Assembly (NCBI RefSeq): GCF_042242105.1
Contig: NC_092013.1
Span: forward strand, 13,881,618 to 13,945,617
Reading direction: 5' to 3'
DNA length: 64,000 bases
DNA from: Pempheris klunzingeri
Taxonomy: Eukaryota; Chordata; Actinopteri; Acropomatiformes; Pempheridae
Shown: positions 1 through 11,714 of the stretch, piece after piece
Layout of the letters: each line of letters starts with the position of its first letter
Position numbering within the stretch: the stretch's first letter is position 1
Position numbers and translations under genes: made by a program
The notes under the pieces: generated by a model
Database searches by the model: none
What the model was told of the DNA's origin: nothing
The model's input: the letters and a program-made list of their open reading frames with translations, nothing else

Positions 1-79
1 TCCTCTCACCCACCTCCTCAGTGGGGTCCGGCACACAGTCCAGGGCGGCGCCGGCTCTCCTGATCAGTCTGTTGAGCCT
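1..79 (-). mobile_element. LINE reverse-transcriptase C-terminal fragment (edge of window)
   Basis: Read on the minus strand from base 79, this stretch encodes RLNRLIRRAGAAL followed by a DCVPDPTEEVGER-like end. That resembles the region just after the reverse transcriptase in fish Rex1/CR1-type non-LTR retrotransposons, where a basic LNRLIRRAG-type segment is usual. The element would continue leftwards out of the window, so only about 26 codons are visible. The family is recalled from memory and not checked by search. Confidence 0.55.
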
Positions 80-704
80 CTCACCTGATTATACAGGACA
101 TGATTTATCATCTCAGGATCACACTTTCACAGCCATAAATGAGGGGGACAGTTTCAATGGGAAGGATGTGCTTCGGGCTGAAGGCTGTTGGTCACAAAGC
201 AGGAAAATTCAGACGGTCAAATAGTTAAGACATTCCCGCATTTCATTTTAGATGACCAGTTATTTACTTCAGACCTCTTGGGGGCTACGAATGTGGCTAC
301 AGAAACAGGATACAGCAACCGTCTCTACAATGCTTTCTTCAGCAATGAACAAAACTGCTCAGTCTTCAGACACGTCCTCGTTATACTCGAGCCGTGCACT
401 CTGGTTAATCTGATCTTACTTTGTACCTGAATCCCTGAGGAAATGTACTTATAATTTCAGGAAGAGTCGGGTGTGCGTGAAGAAAAGACACCCTTTTAGT
501 TTTTTTTGCACACTATGGCACATTTGATAGATGATGGTCGAGTCCAATTGGAGCGCGGTTGTGGTGTGAAGGAAGATTTTCTATGCTGATAGAAAATAAA
601 AGCAGCTTGTGACTGAGGAGGAATCCTGTGTTGGAATAAACCGGAAAAAATCTGAGCTGCATGAAAGGAACTCAAAATATCAATGAAGATAGTGTCTTTT
701 TAGA

Positions 705-790
705 CAATATGCCACTTTATTGATTCCTGTGGGGAAATTAGCAGAAAGTAGTCAATAGTCTAGAAGTGCGCAGAACGATAAGAGGAGTGC
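705..790 (-). mobile_element. LINE-like 3' end fragment
   Basis: On the minus strand this reads as a LINE 3' tail: GCGCACTTCTAG, then CTAATTTCCCCACAGG and ATCAATAAAGT. The arrangement 'aatttcccc..gg(g)atcaataaagt' is a common ending of fish Rex/CR1-like elements. It is separate from the fragment at the left edge, because that one points out of the window. Confidence 0.4.
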
Positions 791-1028
791 AAGCGGTATG
801 TAGTTTGAAAAGAGCAAAGTAATCAGCAATAAAAATTAACCAGATAAAACCAATATAACTGTAAGCTGTTGTTGCATTACTCAGCATTCACAAGGTGGCC
901 TTTGCTGTTTGCATTGCTACTGTATAAACATGATTGTGAAACGCAGGGAATCCAGATGTTGCACTTGAGTCATAAAATGAGCCTCATGCTGTGGGTGTTG
1001 TGTTCAACGTGTGCAATTGTGGGCGTCT

Positions 1029-1048
1029 CGAGAGAGAGAGAGAGAGAG
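1029..1048. repeat. (GA)n microsatellite
   Basis: A short uninterrupted GA dinucleotide run. No function is visible. Confidence 0.8.
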
Positions 1049-2130
1049 GTTAAAATGAAATGTTCTGTCATTAATCAGGTTTATAACATCTGGGCCTTGG
1101 CTGTAACTACAGCTCTAAGGCTCCACAGCTGCAAAATACAGCTGCATGTTTGCTTTTCATATACAAAATGGCAGTAATGAAGATGTAGTATTTGTATCAG
1201 GACACTGATGGTTTCAGATGTCTGGTGGCGTACCATTTGCACATTGTGGTGACTCCTATTAGTCTTTATGGATATTAAGCAATGTGTGAATTGTTTGCCT
1301 GTTCCTTCTAATTATAAATCTGCGCAGCAGATGTTGATTGAATTCACTTTGGACGCAAGGCAGAAATACATGAAAAGTTAGGCAAAATAAAAAATATTAT
1401 TAGATATTATAAGTCTGACTCACTATGTCATAATGATTTTGACTTACTACTAATGTTATTTCAATCTTTTGTAACTTTTCACTCATTTCCACTTTTCTGT
1501 TTCTGGATAGGGCCTCCATAAGTGATGAACTAATCACAGATGCGTCATCTCTCAGAGCAGCTCTGACCTTTTTCAGACATTACCGCATCAGAATGTGGTT
1601 TAAAGTTCACCAATTTTACACATCTAAATGTGCTTACAGGTCTTGGAGAGTGCTTCTGTGTATGTGGGGAAAAAAAGTTGTATAAAGCATGAAATGTGAT
1701 AAATGTGCCTCAAGTGAAGCATCAGTCAGGTCTGAAGACTGCACGTTAGATAATGGAAAAAAATCTGGAGTTTAAAAGGGGGTTCACCAGACTGCTGTAG
1801 CCAGCGCCTCAAGGCTGCATTAGTGACATAACGCATGAATTTGTGACGCAAATGCATGAAATGAAATAGATATACTGCCTCGCTGCAGTTTACATCCATG
1901 TCTGTCCAGACTCTAATAGCTATATGTAGTGAAGACTTTACGCATTCGACTCGAGGGTCTGAGCATAGAGGATGCCGTACAAATTGTGAAGCCCATAAGA
2001 AATATATGTATGTATAAATGAAATTGTTTCAACTTGACTAATGAAAAATGTCATCACTTCATCATTTTACCCTGAAATGTTGTCATAATTATCGTATGAA
2101 TTCTTAAGTTGTGGCTAAACAACTGTTTTG

Positions 2131-2275
2131 TGAGATCACAGTGACCTTTGACCACCTGATCAGTTCATCCTTGAGTTGAAGTGGGCGTTTGTGCTAAATT
2201 TGAAGAAATTTGCCTCAAGGTGTCCTGAGATAGACAACCTGAAAACATGATCCCTCTGGACACAGATCATGAGTC
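2131..2275 (+). repeat. Dispersed teleost repeat ('cagtgaccttt..gacc..cagttcatccttgag' family)
   Basis: This contains a run that I recognise from many fish genomes: CAGTGACCTTTGACCACC, CAGTTCATCCTTGAG, then TTTGTGCTAAATTTGAAGAA and a segment ending near ACCTGAAAACATGAT. No open frame is present. The family name is not assigned. Confidence 0.5.
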
Positions 2276-3705
2276 TGACAGTGTAATTGCAGTGAAATGC
2301 TAAATTGAGTGATCTTTCAAGCCTTAGCTGACCAGAAACAGACAAGTACTTTTCCTGTTAAGAGCAGAAAGACTTTGTTTCTTAGATTTATGAGCAGACA
2401 GGGCGTCCTGGTAGTTCAGACTTAAAATCTTTCAGACCAATGGGACCCCGATAAATTCAATAAATGACACCAGGTTAATCAGAGTGCCTAACAAGCTTTT
2501 CTTTCCTGCCAAACATTGACAATATATCTCTTCGATGCTGGCCTCACTGTTGTGGTTTCTTGCCAAATACAGAAAAGATTTTTTTTTTATTATTATTACA
2601 AGGCACTAAATACAGATCAGTGGTTCCTAGCTCTACAGTGCCAAATGAAAATGTATTGTCCTAGAAAACAATAAGGATGCTTAAACTCCAGACAAGACTT
2701 GAATACCCCTCCAGCTTAATGATATTTACTGTAGTCCAAGCATGTGATCGCCAGGCATATAAGTCATATTTATGTTGTTTTTGCCTATACTGCAGCCTTT
2801 CCATTTTTGCCAAATTTTAGGTCCAGGTTTTGGGTCCTTACAAAATCACAGCAGAGTTGTTGCACTGGAAGCTCAAAGCCCCTGAGCAAAGTGCAAAGTC
2901 TGAAACGCCCCCGCTCCACCACTATCAACTGATCATTACACTCATGACAATATCAAGGCACCACATAACCGGCTTTCAGGGGACTGAAAACAGCTAAAGA
3001 CATTGCAAAATTTATTGCTTATCTACTTTATCCTGTCTGGAGATTTGTGTAAGTTCCTTTGTGTTTGTTTTTGCTACATTTACTATAGCTTCACATTCAT
3101 AGTGATAAAAGTATTCTTCTGTATTAATTTGACTGTTAAATCCTGTATTTAAATGTTTATATTTATATGTCTATACTTTATAGGTACTTTACAGCAGAAT
3201 CTATTGCATGCGTTCATTATTAAAAATGTGAATATTCCTTTCCCGTTGTAGCTTTTCTGCTGCTGCTATTTTAATTCAGTTTCATTTAGTTTTTGGGACA
3301 GATGAACTTTTGTTTTATGTTCAATCTGCTTTTATTACAGGCACTTAGAGTTGAAGTAATTAGGTAATTCAGTAACACAGTTAACAGGATATTAATTGAC
3401 AACTATCTTGATCTTCTTCAATCTTGTGATTGTTACACAAATTTTTCATGTGTCACATGTGATAGTAAACTGAACATCTTTGCACTGTTGCTCAGACATA
3501 AAAAGACATTTGAATGCATCACCGTGGACTCTTGTTGGTTGCAACACTGCAAACATTTTGACTCTTATTTGTGATGCATGGTGTCAGTCCTATGTTCAGC
3601 TTTGTTGTAATGTCTCAATTGCTCAGCGGTGCTCGATATTCGGCCTTTATGTGATGTATCTCATTATTGTGTTCACACAGGAGTTTGGACGGTTAGGACC
3701 AGAGC

Positions 3706-6387
3706 ATGTTTGTGACTGTGCTCCTGCTTCTGGTCACTCTGTGTGCCCAGGGCGGAAGTGGCGAGGGGAGGGAGGAGGCACAGAGACCCGGCCATGTTTC
3801 GATGGTGATAGTGGGAGGCACTGGTGACCTGGCAAAGAAGTACCTGTGGCAGGGCTTCTTCGAGCTGTACGTCAACCAGGTCAGTAGTGGAAACAGTTTT
3901 TCCTTCTATGGCGGAGGACTGTCGCCCGCTGACCAGGCCACGCCGGTCCTCTTTGAGATCCTAAAGGCAGTGTCCTGCTCAAAGGACGTGTCACAGGAGC
4001 GCTGTGCTTTGCTGAAAGAGCAGTACCTGCGGCTTGCACAGTATCGGCAGCTGAAGAGCCTAGAGGACTACCAAGATCTGGCCAAGCACATTGAGCAACA
4101 GCTTCAACAAGAGGGAATGACAGAGGCAGGGAGGCTCTTCTACCTCTCAGTACCAGCCTTTGCATACGCAGACATCGCTGATAAGATCAATAACAGTTGC
4201 AGGCCGGCCAGCGGGGCGTGGCTGAGGGTGGTGCTGGAGAAACCTTTTGGACATGACTTCAGGAGTGCTCAGGTACTTGCGTCTCAGCTGGGGAGCTCCT
4301 TGAAGGATGAAGAAATGTACAGAATTGACCATTACCTGGGGAAGCAGGTAAAACAACCCTACACAGGATCTGTCACTCTGTGTGTGACTCTGTAACCGAG
4401 ATGTTTGATTTCATGCTGTGTTTTTTTTTTTTTGCTGCTGTTGTGCCAAGGTGGTTGCAAAGATACTTCCTTTCAGAAAAGAGAACAGCAAGTTTCTGGA
4501 TCCCATCTGGAACAAGCACCACATCGAGAGAGTGGAGATTGTATTGAAAGAGACCCTGGATGTTAAAGGTGATTAAAAACATCATCATTACTATTGTAAT
4601 TAACTGTTTTGAGGCATGAAAAATTAGCAAGAATTCCTAAGACACAATTATATGTTCATGACCTCCTTTGTCGTTTTGCCCACAAGGTCGTATTCCCTTC
4701 TATGACCAATACGGGGTGGTCAGAGATGTGCTGCAGAACCACTTGACTGAGGTCATGACCTTGTTGACCATGAAGGTTCCCATGAATCTGAGCAGCGGTG
4801 AGGAAGTCCTCCACAACAAACTACAGATCTTCCGCTCAATGCTGCCCATAGGAAAGAATCAAGCTGTGATGGGCCAGTACCAAGCATACAAAGCAGAGGT
4901 TCAGCAGGAGCTGAATAAGACAAAAGATTACATCAGTCTCACACCGACATTTGCAGGTGAGTACTGACAGCTTCTCTTTTTAATTCTTATGATTTTGTGT
5001 GGGGGAAAAAAAAACTTGTGCTGATAAGTGATCCTGTTTGTGTATTTCAGCCATATTGGCACACATCGACGAGGCCCAGTATGAAGGTGTGCCGATTCTG
5101 TTGATCTCAGGGAAGATGCTAGATGAGCGGGTGGGATATGCACGCATACTTTTTAAGAATGACATCTTTTGTCTTCAAAACCACAACAGCATACACTGCA
5201 AGCCCAAACAGATAGTTTTCCACTTTGGGCACGGGAGCCTTCAGTATCCAGCAATTCTTGTCAGTAAGAATTTATTCAAGCCGGTTTTAATGGACAGTGA
5301 GTGGAAGGAAGTGACAGAGCACACAGATGTTAATGTTCTAGGTTTGCCTATATCAGACTACTATGTGCAGACTCCAACAAAGCCAAGGGAAGCTTATTCA
5401 GACCTTATTTCTCACATTTTTGCTGGACGCAAGAATAGTTTCATTAATACTGAAAACCTTCTGGCTTCGTGGGGCTTATGGACACCACTACTCAGTAGCA
5501 TCGCCAGCTCTTTTCCCCGCATCTACCCCGGGGGGTCAGACAACGGAGGCCTGCTGGACGTCTGTGTGAAAGGGAAAGACATTAGGTTCAACAGCGAGGT
5601 GGTGATAATCAGCAATGATCACATGGGTGGCACCTCGGTAAAGGATTTCCAAGTGATGCAAGGTAAATTCCGCAGCGCTGACATGGTGTCTGCCTGGGCT
5701 GAGGAGCTGGTGGAGAAGCTAGCCGCAGACATACAGGAGGCCGCGGAGGCAGCGGTGCTTGAGGTTGGAGTTTTCCATCTTGCCCTCTCTGGTGGGTCCA
5801 CTCCACTCGCTCTGTTCCACAGGTTGGCCCTGCACCACTTCTCCTTCCCCTGGAGACACACCCATGTGTGGATGGTGGACGAGCGGTGCGTGCCCCTGAC
5901 TGAGCTGGAGTCAAACTTCCACAGCCTGCATGACTATCTGCTGCAACATGTGAGGATACCCTATTTCAACATCCATCCCATGCCAGTGCAGCTCAACCAG
6001 CGTCTCTGTGTGGAGGAGGACGGAGGAGCGCTGCTGTATGAGAAAGAGGTCAGCAAGTGGGTTAATGGCTCCAGCTTCCACTTTGTGCTGCTGGGAGTCG
6101 GCTATGACGGCCACACAGCCTCTCTGTTCCCTGGTAGCGTTGTCGGTGAGAGTTTGGTGGCCCTCACCGAGAGCCCCGTCAAACCTCACCAGCGTATGAG
6201 CCTCACTTTCAGTGCCATTAACCGCGCCCACAGGGTTGCTCTATTAGTGATGGGCAAAAGCAAACATGAGCTGATCACCCAGCTGAGCCGAGTGAAGGAG
6301 AACCCAGTCAAATGGCCCGTCACCGGGGTGAAGCCTGCTGATGGCCGACTTGTTTGGTATATAGACTACGATGCACTTTTAGGATAG
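3706..6387 (+). CDS. h6pd: Hexose-6-phosphate dehydrogenase / 6-phosphogluconolactonase (ER), 4 coding exons
   Basis: This bifunctional ER-lumen enzyme oxidises glucose-6-phosphate with NADP+ and hydrolyses the lactone, supplying luminal NADPH (in mammals to 11-beta-HSD1). Coding exons are 3706-4347, 4451-4568, 4687-4956 and 5051-6387. All junctions are GT-AG and in phase, giving 788 residues (human 791). Visible parts are a hydrophobic signal peptide (residues 1-15), the dinucleotide motif GGTGDLAKK (37-45), the G6PD active-site motif RIDHYLGK (206-213), and a C-terminal 6PGL domain from about 540 with SGGSTP near 590. The last exon carries the rest of the G6PD half plus the whole lactonase half, as in mammals. 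The start is the first ATG of an exon opening after acceptor 3679-3680 and is directly followed by the signal peptide. No KDEL-type tail is present. Confidence 0.96.
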
Positions 6388-8085
6388 GATATATATTCCT
6401 GACTTTCAATCAGACAAAAATCTTTTTGGGTTGCTTTAATTGAACAACTAGTTGATGGAAAATTTAAGCCAAGTTTCTGATCGATTTCCTACCTTCCAAC
6501 CAGGCATTAGGTCAAGCTCATAACAGTACATGTAGAGACTGTGATCAACATTAGAAATCCATTATAGCTATCATTTTATGGAATGGAACAGTAGAAAACC
6601 TATTAAAAACATTCCCTTGTTAGTGACTGTTGTTCACCAAACCTATAAGGCTTGGATGGTCGGTGTCAAGTTCTCCAACACAGGAATTCACCAGCAAAAA
6701 GAGTTGTGTCTAAATTACTGTGCTACAGAAACATGGTTAAAACAACAGGGACGACTCTTTATACTGAAGGTAAAAACGTAATTCAAATAATTTTCTGTGT
6801 GTGAGCGTGTGAGTGAAATGCTTATGCAGACTTGTCATAGTTTATCGAAGCCTATTTATGTGTGAGATGACTGAAAATCTTGAGAAAATATATGGAGCAT
6901 ACATGTCTGCGGTTTACAAAGTACAGGGTACGTAGCACTAAATTAATGTCTGTTGTTGTGAACATCTGGTGCCAAAAACCAATTTTCTAACACACACAGA
7001 TTTATGTACTTAAAACCAGGGTGTTAGTATGATCTCAGGTCAATCTGTGAATTTGCAGATGTGCAGTTTACTGTGTAATCTGCACTTCTTGATTGTATGG
7101 TTTCTACTTTGTGACCCACATCAAGTTTCATCAGTGCAGACTGAAATGTGCCTGGTCCTCACAAAGAATGTATTTCGTTTGTATATTGATAACAGAAATG
7201 CACATTTGTTACTGAAATGTTTCAGATCATTCAAAGTGTTTGGTGCTCCACTGAATAAGAAGCACATTCCTGACCCATACACGTCCACATTCCTCTCAGA
7301 AAATTCAGTAACTTTGATCTTCAGGTGCTTTTTTATATTTACAATCCAAACAAGAGCAGCTTTATTTACATTTTAGATACATTTACATACTGTCTGCTGC
7401 TGAGTGTCAGCAGTCATGTTATTGTGTCTGGGTTTGATCCATCTTGTATTTCAGCTGAATAGAGGAGACATTGTTCTGCATCCGGGTCTCCTGATAGACA
7501 CAAACATTTTGTTGTCGGCCACAGGAACACAAAATTATTCCCTACATGCATTTTAGGTTGCATTTTAAAGTGCTATGATTTTCTTTCCATAACTATGATG
7601 TTGCAGTTGTTTGGCTCATTGGGCGTGAAGATTGATTTGTGGTGAAAACATTTTATCTGAGGAGCAATGTTCACTCTAACAGTAGGGAACAGGGATCAGT
7701 TAAAGGGCTATCTGACTGGATTTTTCCAGTTTATTTGTATACATTGATTTGTTGTCACCAAAGCTGTTTTCCCAGTTAGACCATTAATATGATGGGGAAC
7801 GGCATCTGCACTCTTTAATATCACAACCTGGACATTCAAGTTTCTTCAATATAAAGCAATTTAATTTTCCTGCGACGCTTAATGTTGCTTTTTAGTTTTC
7901 CAATGAGATAAATATCACTTTCACTACTGTATACAGATTATATGTATACTGTATCACATTTGTATTTGTATAATTATACACCTGAATCTGCTGTGCAAAG
8001 TGCATATTTATTAGATTCCTATGCCTGATTGTTACATGAAACAACTGTCCACCTACAAATAATAAAGCAAACTTCTTTAACACAT
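6388..8085 (+). other. h6pd: Probable h6pd 3' UTR with polyadenylation signal
   Basis: This AT-rich non-coding stretch follows the h6pd stop codon. The best AATAAA on this strand is at 8061-8066. Mammalian H6PD also has a long 3' UTR, so about 1.7 kb is plausible but unproven. A minus-strand AATAAA (8012-8007) could end the convergent neighbour, in which case the two 3' ends would overlap by tens of bases. Confidence 0.45.
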
Positions 8086-8256
8086 GTGCTTTTTGATATT
8101 TTTTCTGAAGTGAGCTTTAAAACGTGAGGATTAGGTCACTTTCCCTTTTCTTTTTTGTTCCCATGGTTTAACGTTACCAGCTGCTTGTGGCATGGAAACC
8201 ACATGAAATCTTAATATGTGGAGTGTCGGATGTCAACGTGGGACAGCTGGACCGCT

Positions 8257-9261
8257 TTATCGCTCATTGTTCCTGCTGGGGTCCGTCGCAGGCAGCCTGC
8301 TAGTCAACCAGAGTCCTCCTCTCACCATGAAAAAACCTGAACAGACACAAGCAGGTGTTATTGCTTTGAACTGAGAGTCCTGTGCATGAATGGCCCCATA
8401 CTGTATGCGAATATTAATCATGAACTTCACCTGTACTGAAAATGGAGGCAACTGTCAGAAGGAGGGACATGTAGTACAGCTCAGGGGTGGTGTTTTCCTG
8501 TGAATATACATATGTATGAATATGACGCTGCAGTTTCTCTGTAGAACTTGATGATAACACCACAGTCTTTTTTTCCTTACACATGCTGCTGCTGTCAGAG
8601 TCAGGATGGTGGTGCACAGTCCGTGTCCACATGTCAGCAGCCCAAACACATGATAGCAAGCCCAGATGCCTTGAGGAACTGGGTCCATCAATGTGAATAT
8701 CACCGAAAAACCTATGAACAGTGTTAATCCTCTTTTGCTTGTGGTCAGTGCTCGTAGTCATGCCGTTTGTGTAGTGCAGCGTCGCGTTGGTGATGTGTGA
8801 AATAATGTTTATGCGTGTGTTTTTGAAATGTGCAAGATGTGTTGGGATTTACCTGAGGCTATGAAGGACAGGGCGATGGAGGCTGACAGGTTGTTCAGAA
8901 GAGGCTGCCTGCAGTATCTTGAGGATTTTGGCCTTCAAACAAAACAGACAACATTATTAATGCCACTTTCCCTCTTGTGCAAATGACCCATGAGCTCTAC
9001 GGCTCGTTGCCATCGCCTGTGTCCCAGTTACCTTCCCATGACGTAGAACTGAGGGGCCAGAACAAGTGCCGCGAACACTACATTCACTATTTGACTGCAA
9101 ATGAAAGAAAATAAATAAAACATGAATCAATATGTGGGGTATTTCTCGATCAAACCAAACCCGAAAACACAACTTACAACAACTTACAATTTTAACCTCT
9201 GATTCCTCTGTATCCATCTGCTGCTGTGATACGCCAGGAAGATCAGCATGTAGAGAAACAT
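8257..9261 (-). CDS. Unrecognised six-exon multispanning membrane protein (161 aa)
   Basis: Coding exons on the minus strand are 9261-9197, 9094-9032, 8932-8853, 8711-8581, 8497-8431 and 8336-8257. Each internal boundary has a GT donor and AG acceptor, and all five junctions keep one frame to a TAA stop. The product is hydrophobic, with about five candidate membrane segments: MFLYMLIFLAYH (1-12), IVNVVFAALVLAPQFYVM (24-41), NLSASIALSFIASGFSVIF (53-71), a segment around CYHVFGLLTCGHGLC (84-98), and LYYMSLLLTVASIFSTGFF (120-138). It ends in a polar, Arg-rich tail. The chosen ATG is the only one before an upstream in-frame stop, but its -3 base is T, so an extra upstream exon is possible. I do not recognise the family and propose no function. 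The gene lies tail-to-tail with h6pd and head-to-head with rbp7 (about 465 bp between start codons). Confidence 0.72.
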
Positions 9262-9726
9262 GGATGTTTCTGTGTCACTGCTCCTGTTGTCCAGACCAGC
9301 TCCAAATGTGAGCAGGAGGAAGGATTGTATTTCACTCTGCACATGCACAGAGACTTGTGTGCGCGTGCTGCGTTCCCCTCATAGCCCAACATCTGCACAT
9401 TCATTTAAGCTTGAAGATTGGTTATGCTTTTTGTCAGAGGTGGCTTCAACGGGCCACAGCAGTGTTAAAGATGCAGCACACTCATAAGGTTAAAGAATAA
9501 CGCCATGCATAGAGGCTTTTGTCTTAACAGGAACAGAACAATTTCCTGATTTTATGTGTAAAAAGTCCTGTTCCACCCTCCAGTGCTCCTCCTCTGCATG
9601 TGTTCAAAATAGCTGCAGTCAACAACGAATCACCCCTGCCCCACATTGACTCACAATGAAACATCCGGCCCATTAACATTAAATCTGCTCTGCAGTGATA
9701 CTCTGAGAGCAAAGCAAACATCCAGG
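9262..9726. promoter_or_regulatory. Shared upstream region between membrane gene (-) and rbp7 (+)
   Basis: The start codons of the two divergent genes are 465 bp apart, so their promoters must lie within this interval unless a remote non-coding exon exists. No clear TATA box or long CpG stretch was seen. Confidence 0.4.
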
Positions 9727-10797
9727 ATGCCTGTCGACTACAGCGGGACGTGGGACATTGTCAGCAATGTCAATTTTGAGGGATACATGGTTGCACTTGG
9801 TGAGTGTCACTGGCTCTTTTAAAGATGGTTTGTGAAAACACACACTGACATCTTGAGTGTTTAAAGTTTAATGATGATTTGAGAGAAAATCCTTATGCAT
9901 AGTGTACACATTAATGCTCAGCATCGCTAATGTAAATCTATATTTATGCATGCATTCTTCTTGTTGTCAGTGACTCTGGAGGGTGTTACATATCCAGTGA
10001 AAGTGAACGTTGTTTTATCTTCCGATCAGAGCATGCTGGATGTGGTAAAGTCGGCATGAATTTCCAAAAGTGAAGCCTTGTTTCAACGAATTCCTCTGAT
10101 TTTGACATGCAGGCATTGATTTTGCAACACGCAAGATTGCCTCCATGCTGAAGCCCCAGAAGGTGATTAAGCAAGATGGAGACTGTTTCACGATCAAGAC
10201 TTTCACTACTTTCAGAAATTACGACTGCTCATTCAAAATTGGAGAGGAGTTCAAAGAGGTGACCAAAGGAATGGACAACAGGTCATGCCAGGTAAAAGCT
10301 TTAGTAAATATATAATGTAGCAGTCGAGATCATGCACAGAAATGTTCCTGTGCTCACTACCACTCAATGTAAGAAAATAAAAGCCTTTTAATATAAATTC
10401 ATACTCTCTATCAGACGGTGGTGAACTGGGAAAATGATAAGCTGGTGTGTGTTCAGAGAGGAGAGAAGAAGAACCGAGGGTGGACTCACTGGATTCAGGG
10501 AGACGAGCTTCATCTGGTGTGACTCTGCACTTTTTATTTTGGTGGTTTGCTGTCATATGTTAGCTGGATTTCTTCACACAAACAGAATGTTTTATATATA
10601 TTCAATTAGCAAGATAGAAAAGAAGATAGTTTTGGTCTCAGCTGAGAATCGATACAGTAATTCATCTGATAACATGCTCACTTTTATAATGTTCTACAAA
10701 CGCATGTTGAAGCGTTTTACAACCTTGTGGTTTCTCTCCTCAGGAACTTACTTGTGAGGACCAAGTCTGCAAGCAAATGTATAAAAGGACTCTGTGA
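9727..10797 (+). CDS. rbp7: Cellular retinol-binding protein, RBP7 type (CRBP III/IV-like)
   Basis: This cytosolic lipocalin-fold fatty-acid/retinoid-binding protein carries retinol. Exons are 9727-9799, 10113-10291, 10415-10516 and 10744-10797, giving 135 residues. Exon sizes of 73/179/102/54 nt match the four-exon plan of the family. The N-terminus [14 protein letters not shown] and the [10 protein letters not shown] and [16 protein letters not shown] segments fit CRBPs. His109 (108 without Met) in WTHW is the residue that separates RBP7 from RBP1, which has Gln in WTQW, and this supports rbp7. It lies just upstream of cenps, matching their shared human location at 1p36.22. A polyadenylation signal AATAAA is at 10886-10891. 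Which teleost duplicate (a or b) this is cannot be decided here. Confidence 0.95.
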
Positions 10798-11714
10798 TCA
10801 TATCTTTTAAAACCAACTCAGGCTGGGGAGAAACTTTTCACATGAAATTAGCAACTGTTAGCCACACAAAGTAGCTTCTGTACTCAATAAAGAGCACATC
10901 ATTTGAATGTAATGTATGTGTCATAAATATATATTCATGGTGTGTGTCTTCATGTTTAACCCATAAGAACATGGACCCTTTTCTTCTTTAAGTAAAATTA
11001 TGGGGGATATAAATGGACCACAAGGAAAACATCCCTGAACTTATTTTTGAGATACTACCCCTACTGTCCAAGATCTGAAATGTTAAACATACAGTATGTT
11101 GCAGCATTATTTTTCGGAGTTGTTTCATATTAACTTATTCATAAAATATGGTCAGGACAGGTTCATTGTAATCTAGGACCATATTGGAATTGTTAAATTG
11201 TTTGAAACTTCCTTTTGATAACAAAAAACAAGCTATTTAAAATCAGACAGTTGTGTCACAGGTTTTAATCAGATGGTGACCAGGGAGCACAAACTGACAC
11301 TGGCTCACATGACTGCACCAGGGTGTTAGTAGCTGTCACTGTTGAGTTAAATTCAAGGATAAAGCTGTAAAGGGAAATATTTAACAGGTCTGTGACACCT
11401 GTGTCATTGTGGGCTCTTGTGGGTTCAGTATTGCAGTACCTCCTCCGGACCACATGGCGATGCTGTAAAACTATAAAGAAATTAAACTCAAGGCTCGTTG
11501 GTTTGTTGGTAAATGAGTGCCGCGAGATTTATTTTTCAGCTAACTAGTAAAGCGTTAGCTTACGTTAGCTACCTTCAGGCAAACTAACTGAAATATGTGT
11601 TTAAAGTTAAAGTTGGGTCTTGTTTTGTTTGTCACGCCCTGATTCTGTGAGGTATTTCCCAAACTTTGACACCTAATTGCAGCCGCAGTCGGTCAAAAGT
11701 TTCTCCACAAGAAA
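10798..11714. other. rbp7 3' UTR and spacer to cenps
   Basis: The rbp7 polyadenylation signal is at 10886-10891. The rest is non-coding. From about 11,520 it contains GTTAGC-rich sequence (GCGTTAGCTTACGTTAGC) leading into the presumed cenps promoter and 5' UTR. I saw no other gene. Confidence 0.5.

Larger units (their letters stand above)
80..3680. other. Gene-free stretch upstream of h6pd
   Basis: No coding exon with family similarity was found. The stretch holds the LINE tail near 0.7 kb, the GA repeat near 1.03 kb and a dispersed fish repeat near 2.13 kb. A non-coding first exon of h6pd probably lies here or further left, because the coding exon at 3681 begins behind a splice acceptor, but I could not place it. 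Confidence 0.5.

Noticed and set aside
3965-3980. GGCAGTGTCCTGCT resembling the start of mature miR-34a (human MIR34A lies near H6PD)
   Set aside because: It is inside the h6pd coding exon, diverges after the seed, and I saw no hairpin partner. No other miR-34a-like sequence was noticed in the window.
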